Of a stretch of DNA of 9,773 nucleotides, positions 6,487 to 9,773 are shown in pieces. Location: contig JAICRQ010000087.1 in NCBI GenBank assembly GCA_025966435.1, forward strand, positions 1-9,773. Direction: 5' to 3'. The position numbers were made by a program, and so were the translations under genes. The notes below the pieces were generated by a model that ran no database searches, had not been told where the DNA came from, and worked only from the letters and a program-made list of their open reading frames with translations. Within the stretch, counting starts at the first letter, position 1. Every line of letters begins with the position of its first letter. This DNA is from Anaerolineales bacterium. GTDB lineage: Bacteria > Chloroflexota > Anaerolineae > Anaerolineales > Villigracilaceae.

Positions 6487-8148
6487 ATGGCTGCTAAACA
6501 ACTTGTCTTTTCAGAAGACGCCCGCCGCAAGCTCAGGAGCGGTATGAATACCGTCGCAAACGCAGTGGGTGCAACTCTCGGTCCGAAAGGCCGCAATGTG
6601 GCTGTGGACCGCAAGTTCGGTTCCCCGACTATTACGCATGACGGCGTTTCCGTGGCGAAGGAAATCGAGCTCGAAGATCCGTTTGAGAACATGGGCGCGC
6701 AGTTGCTCAAGGAAGCTGCTTCCAAGACCAACGACATCGCCGGTGACGGCACCACCACTTCCACGGTGCTGGCGCACGCGATCGTGAATGAAGGCTTGCG
6801 AGCGCTGGAAGCCGGTTATAACCCGATGCTGCTCAAGCACGGTATTTTGCAGGCGACCGAAACGGTAGTTGAAGAGCTGCGCAAGATGTCTGTAAAGATC
6901 GATTCACGGGAAGAGATTGCTTCCGTAGCAACCAACTCGGCCGCCGATGAAGAGATCGGCAACTTGATCGCCGACGTCATGGACAAGGTCGGCAAAGATG
7001 GTGTGATCACCGTCGAAGAGTCCAAATCCATGCAGTTTGAGCAGGAATATGTGGAAGGTATGCAGTTCGACCGCGGTTACCTCTCCGCCTATTTCATCAC
7101 CAATGCGGACCAGATGTCCGCTGTCATCAACGAGCCGTATATCCTGATCAACGAGAAGAAGATCTCAGCGGCGCAGGATATCGTCCCCATCCTCGAAAAA
7201 CTCGTCCAGATCGGCAAGCGCGAGCTGGTCATCATCGCCGAAGATATCGATGGGGAAGCGCTCGCGACCCTGGTCCTGAACAAGCTGCGCGGCATGCTGA
7301 ACGTGCTGGCTGTCAAAGCGCCTGGCTTCGGCGATCGCCGCAAAGCGATGCTGCAAGATATCGCGATCCTGACCGGCGGCACCGTCATCTCCGAAGAGAC
7401 CGGCCGCAAGCTCGAGACTGTCACCCTGCAGGACCTCGGCCGCGCCGAGAAGGTCGTCTCTGACAAGGAGAACACCACGCTCGTCGGCGGTAAGGGCACT
7501 AAGGCTGCCATCGAAGGCCGCATCAAGGAAATTCGCGCCGAGATCGACAAGAGCACCAGCGACTACGACAAGGAAAAACTGCAGGAGCGCCTTGCCAAGC
7601 TGAGCGGTGGCGTTGCCATCATCCGTGTGGGTGCGGCGACAGAGACCGAAATGAAAGAGAAGAAACATCGCGTGGAAGATGCTCTCTCCGCCGCCCGCGC
7701 GGCTGTGGAGGAAGGTATCGTCCCCGGTGGTGAGATCTCCCTGATCAATGCTGCAGCCAAGCTCGATAAACTGCTGAAGAACCTCGATGGTGAAGATAAC
7801 GAAGAAACTCGCGTCGGCATCAACATCATCAAAAAGGCGCTGGAAGCTCCGATCCGCAAACTGGCGTCAAACGCCGGGCAGGACGGCTCGGTGATCATCG
7901 ACACGGTCCGCCGCACGGCTGTCGAGAAGAAGAACAAGAATATTGGTTATAACGTTCTGACAGGCCAGTATACGGACATGATTCAAGCCGGTGTCATCGA
8001 CCCGGTCAAGGTGGTGCGCGGCGCTCTCGAAAACGCCTCGTCCATCGCCTCCATGATCCTGACCACGGACGTCCTGATCACGGACATGCCGGAGAAGGAA
8101 AAAGCCCCTGCGATGCCTCCGGGCGGCATGGGCGGAATGGATTACTAA
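6487..8148 (+). CDS. groEL: Chaperonin GroEL (Cpn60)
   Basis: Cytoplasmic 553-residue ATP-dependent chaperonin forming two stacked heptameric rings that fold client proteins with GroES. Nucleotide-site motifs are LGPKGRNV (31-38), DGVSVAKE (52-59), GDGTTT (86-91), the catalytic Asp398 in HRVEDAL, GG at 414-415, YN (488-489) and Asp505 of IDP. The apical domain (about 190-375) includes [14 protein letters not shown] and the C-terminus is the GGMGGM-type tail. Two positions differ from the E. coli form: His51 in place of Lys51, and PGGE (413-416) in place of GGG. An insertion of about 10 residues, relative to E. coli, lies near 430-441. GGAGG is 8 nt before the ATG. It follows groES by 17 nt and ends just before a strong terminator. 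Confidence 0.99.
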   Translation: MAAKQLVFSEDARRKLRSGMNTVANAVGATLGPKGRNVAVDRKFGSPTITHDGVSVAKEIELEDPFENMGAQLLKEAASKTNDIAGDGTTTSTVLAHAIVNEGLRALEAGYNPMLLKHGILQATETVVEELRKMSVKIDSREEIASVATNSAADEEIGNLIADVMDKVGKDGVITVEESKSMQFEQEYVEGMQFDRGYLSAYFITNADQMSAVINEPYILINEKKISAAQDIVPILEKLVQIGKRELVIIAEDIDGEALATLVLNKLRGMLNVLAVKAPGFGDRRKAMLQDIAILTGGTVISEETGRKLETVTLQDLGRAEKVVSDKENTTLVGGKGTKAAIEGRIKEIRAEIDKSTSDYDKEKLQERLAKLSGGVAIIRVGAATETEMKEKKHRVEDALSAARAAVEEGIVPGGEISLINAAAKLDKLLKNLDGEDNEETRVGINIIKKALEAPIRKLASNAGQDGSVIIDTVRRTAVEKKNKNIGYNVLTGQYTDMIQAGVIDPVKVVRGALENASSIASMILTTDVLITDMPEKEKAPAMPPGGMGGMDY

Positions 8149-8157
8149 GATTTCGCA

Positions 8158-8193
8158 GTTCGGGGCGGGTCTCAGACCTGCCCCGAGCTTTTT
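8158..8193 (+). terminator. Rho-independent terminator after groEL
   Basis: A GC-rich stem of 13 pairs, including two G-U pairs, is formed by 8158-8170 and 8176-8188 with loop CTCAG, followed by five T (8189-8193) and then AATTT. It starts 10 nt after the groEL stop and should end the groESL transcript. Confidence 0.93.
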
Positions 8194-8216
8194 AATTTAC
8201 GAAATGCTGCAATAGG

Positions 8217-8240
8217 CTTGAACGATATTTATCGTTCAAG
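8217..8240. promoter_or_regulatory. Perfect 24-bp palindrome, probable operator
   Basis: Arms CTTGAACGATA (8217-8227) and TATCGTTCAAG (8230-8240) are perfectly complementary around a central TT. It overlaps the expected -35 region of the parvulin gene promoter, 11 nt upstream of TATAAT, and would not be in the mRNA if transcription starts near 8264. There is no T-run after it. A dimeric repressor or activator site is the simplest reading; I cannot name the regulator. Confidence 0.65.
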
Positions 8241-8251
8241 GCGGGAAGCAG

Positions 8252-8257
8252 TATAAT
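8252..8257 (+). promoter_or_regulatory. TATAAT box of the parvulin gene, leaderless spacing
   Basis: A perfect TATAAT ends 7 nt before the ATG at 8265, so the predicted transcript begins at or next to the start codon. The -35 position (TTATCG, 8229-8234, 17-nt spacing) is a poor match and lies inside the palindrome, hinting at activator dependence or repression. No Shine-Dalgarno is present. Confidence 0.65.
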
Positions 8258-8264
8258 CGATGCG

Positions 8265-9182
8265 ATGTTTTCCGCAGGACTGCTTCGCTTGTTTCACCAC
8301 AGACTCATTAAAATATTTCTAACTTCCATCTTCGCACTCGGGCTCTCCGCGTGCGCTTCGTTTTTACCTCCTGAGCCGACCGTTACCCCGACGGCAACGT
8401 CCACTCCTCAACCTCCCACGGCGACCCCCGAGCCCATGGCGTTGACGGTAAACGGAGAAGGAATCACGGTAGTCGAGTTCAACGCAGAGGTCCAGCGCTA
8501 TCTGACGTCGCAGGAAGGTTTGGGGAAGACGGTTTCGCCCGAAGAAGCATCCGAAACTGTCAAAGAAGACCTGACCGCCCAATTGCTTCTCGCGCAGGGC
8601 GCACGTATGGAGGGATTCACCCTCGACGAGGCGGGTTTGCAGGCGCGCATGGAGTCTCTGGCTGCGCAGGTTGGCGGGGCGGAAAGCCTATCGAGATGGC
8701 AATCAGAGCATGGGTACAGCGAACTGGCATTCCGGTCCGCGCTGAAACGGGCCGCCGAATCTGCCTGGATGCGTGACAAAATCCTTGCGGGAGTCCCCAG
8801 TACCGTAGAGCAGGTACACGTCCAGCAAATTCTGCTCTATAATCAAGACACGGCTCAGCGCTTCCTCACGCAGTTGAATGGCGGAGCCGATTTTGATGAA
8901 CTCGCCTTACAGGCAGACCCGATTACACGCGGCGACCTGGGATGGGTGCCGCGAGGCTATCTGCTCGAGCCGAAGATTGAAGAAGCTGCGTTCAACCTGA
9001 CGATCGGTGAGTACAGCGACGTGATCGCAACGGACGTGGGATTTCATATTCTGAGAATCCTGGCACGTGACCCCGAGCGTCCGCTTTCCCCGGATGCCTA
9101 TCTTTCCCTGCAGGAACTGGCATTGCAGACATGGATCAATGCGCAGCGCCAGCAGGCAGAGATTGTCTTTATTGCCGAATAA
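8265..9182 (+). CDS. Parvulin-type (PpiC/SurA-like) peptidyl-prolyl isomerase lipoprotein
   Basis: A 305-residue exported, lipid-anchored folding factor. Residues 1-30 are a basic plus hydrophobic signal with lipobox LSAC (Cys30), then a Thr/Pro linker (35-57). Residues 60-175 resemble the helical SurA N-terminal region (LTVNGEGITVVEFNAEV). Residues about 183-268 are a parvulin domain with GDLGWVPRGYLLEP (223-236), EEAAFNL (239-245) and VGFHILRI (258-265). The usual His of the RHIL motif is Gln (HVQQIL, 185-190), so catalysis may be weak and the protein may act mainly as a chaperone. The family isomerises Xaa-Pro bonds outside the cytoplasm, like PrsA. ATG 8265 was chosen because TATAAT lies 7 nt upstream, implying a leaderless mRNA. 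The next gene begins 52 nt later and is probably co-transcribed. Confidence 0.88.
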   Translation: MFSAGLLRLFHHRLIKIFLTSIFALGLSACASFLPPEPTVTPTATSTPQPPTATPEPMALTVNGEGITVVEFNAEVQRYLTSQEGLGKTVSPEEASETVKEDLTAQLLLAQGARMEGFTLDEAGLQARMESLAAQVGGAESLSRWQSEHGYSELAFRSALKRAAESAWMRDKILAGVPSTVEQVHVQQILLYNQDTAQRFLTQLNGGADFDELALQADPITRGDLGWVPRGYLLEPKIEEAAFNLTIGEYSDVIATDVGFHILRILARDPERPLSPDAYLSLQELALQTWINAQRQQAEIVFIAE

Positions 9183-9234
9183 TATACGGAGAGTAGTAAG
9201 CAGCCATCACAACAGCCCGAATGGAGTAACACGG

Positions 9235-9773
9235 ATGAACGATGATTTTGACTTTGATGGAACACAATCCAGACGTACATCAGCCCCCATGCAGATCTGG
9301 GACATGCTGTCGATTCTGGTTTTGCTTCTGACGGTTTGCCTGGTGGGATATTTCGCATTGATCTTTATTAATCCGGCTTCTTCTCTGAATCTCCTGCCGC
9401 CGGGGCAGGGACCGTTTTCGAATGCCCTTCCCACCTTCACGGTGACTCCCATTCAATTGCAATCCACATGGACACCCAGCCCCACCCTGGAATTGACTCC
9501 GACCGATACGCCGCGTCCCACACTTACGCCGCTGCCTACAAATACCTCATTCTCGCTCGTGCCGCCCACTAAGACGCCGCAACCCACCCGCACGCCGAGA
9601 GCACCATTCGGCGGATCTTTCACACAGGTGGAGAGCACAATTATTCACCCGGAACTTGCCTGCAACTGGGCAGGCATCGGCGGGACGGTAGTGGATGCCA
9701 ATAACAGCCCTGTCATCGGGACGGTGGTGGTGCTGCGCGGCACATTAAATGGAAGCACGATCGAGCAGCAGAC
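9235..9773 (+). CDS. Membrane-anchored protein with Thr/Pro linker and extracellular domain (3' end beyond window)
   Basis: Open from ATG 9235 to the window edge: 179 complete codons and no stop, so the C-terminus is missing. GGAG lies 8 nt before the ATG. The protein starts with an acidic, then Arg-containing cytoplasmic segment (1-20), one membrane helix at about 24-46, and a Pro/Thr-rich linker from about 60 to 122 with many TPT, TPxP and PTxTP units. The visible end is a folded-looking stretch: IIHPELACNWAGIGG, then TVVDANNSPVIGTVVVLRG, which has the VxDxxxxPVxGxxVxLxG pattern of carboxypeptidase-regulatory-like or similar beta-sandwich domains. It probably displays this domain outside the cell. 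I do not recognise a specific function. It lies 52 nt after the parvulin gene in the same direction, with no terminator between. Confidence 0.85.
   Translation, partial: MNDDFDFDGTQSRRTSAPMQIWDMLSILVLLLTVCLVGYFALIFINPASSLNLLPPGQGPFSNALPTFTVTPIQLQSTWTPSPTLELTPTDTPRPTLTPLPTNTSFSLVPPTKTPQPTRTPRAPFGGSFTQVESTIIHPELACNWAGIGGTVVDANNSPVIGTVVVLRGTLNGSTIEQQ

Noticed and set aside
7089..7668. Two long minus-strand open frames opposite groEL
   Set aside because: They mirror the biased codon use of groEL, have no ribosome site or recognisable domain, and lie wholly within a certain gene.

Overview
The window looks like chromosomal DNA from a member of the Chloroflexota, most likely class Anaerolineae. 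This is inferred from style, not from a database match. Pointers are the many extracytoplasmic proteins with Thr/Pro-rich linkers after a signal anchor or lipobox, a groESL operon controlled by a perfect CIRCE element, and moderately GC-rich coding DNA with AT-rich promoters. No mobile element, CRISPR array, tRNA or rRNA gene was seen.

Left part, minus strand (1-3115). Reading leftwards there are trmD (tRNA m1G37 methyltransferase), an SLC45-like MFS permease, and a BMP/PnrA-family substrate-binding lipoprotein that runs off the left edge. The lipoprotein gene has no stop codon inside the window and is covered by a long antisense open frame, so it is easily missed. A degenerate 7-bp tandem repeat fills most of the trmD-MFS gap.

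Middle, plus strand (3215-6018). After a 99-bp divergent promoter region come two tandem paralogous genes overlapping by ATGA. Each encodes a protein with an N-terminal membrane anchor, a short linker, an outward-facing TPR array and a shared C-terminal module (GLPI, then YYYxYG, then two Cys). I do not recognise a named function. This pair is the best candidate in the window for something undescribed.

Right part, plus strand (6057-9773). A sigma-70-like promoter with a perfect CIRCE element drives groES-groEL, followed by a rho-independent terminator. Next is a lipoprotein with a SurA-like N-terminal region and a parvulin (PpiC) domain. Its promoter contains a perfect 24-bp palindrome and a TATAAT box 7 nt before the ATG. 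Last is a membrane-anchored protein with a long Thr/Pro linker and a small extracellular domain, cut by the right edge.

Two themes run through the window. One is envelope biology: six of nine genes encode membrane, lipid-anchored or exported proteins, and groESL and the parvulin serve protein folding inside and outside the membrane. The other is that three genes (trmD, the first TPR gene, the parvulin gene) have no Shine-Dalgarno but a -10 box 6-7 nt before the ATG, suggesting leaderless mRNAs. The other first-in-unit and downstream genes, apart from the coupled second TPR gene, have clear Shine-Dalgarno sequences. No gene-free stretch exceeds 300 bases.
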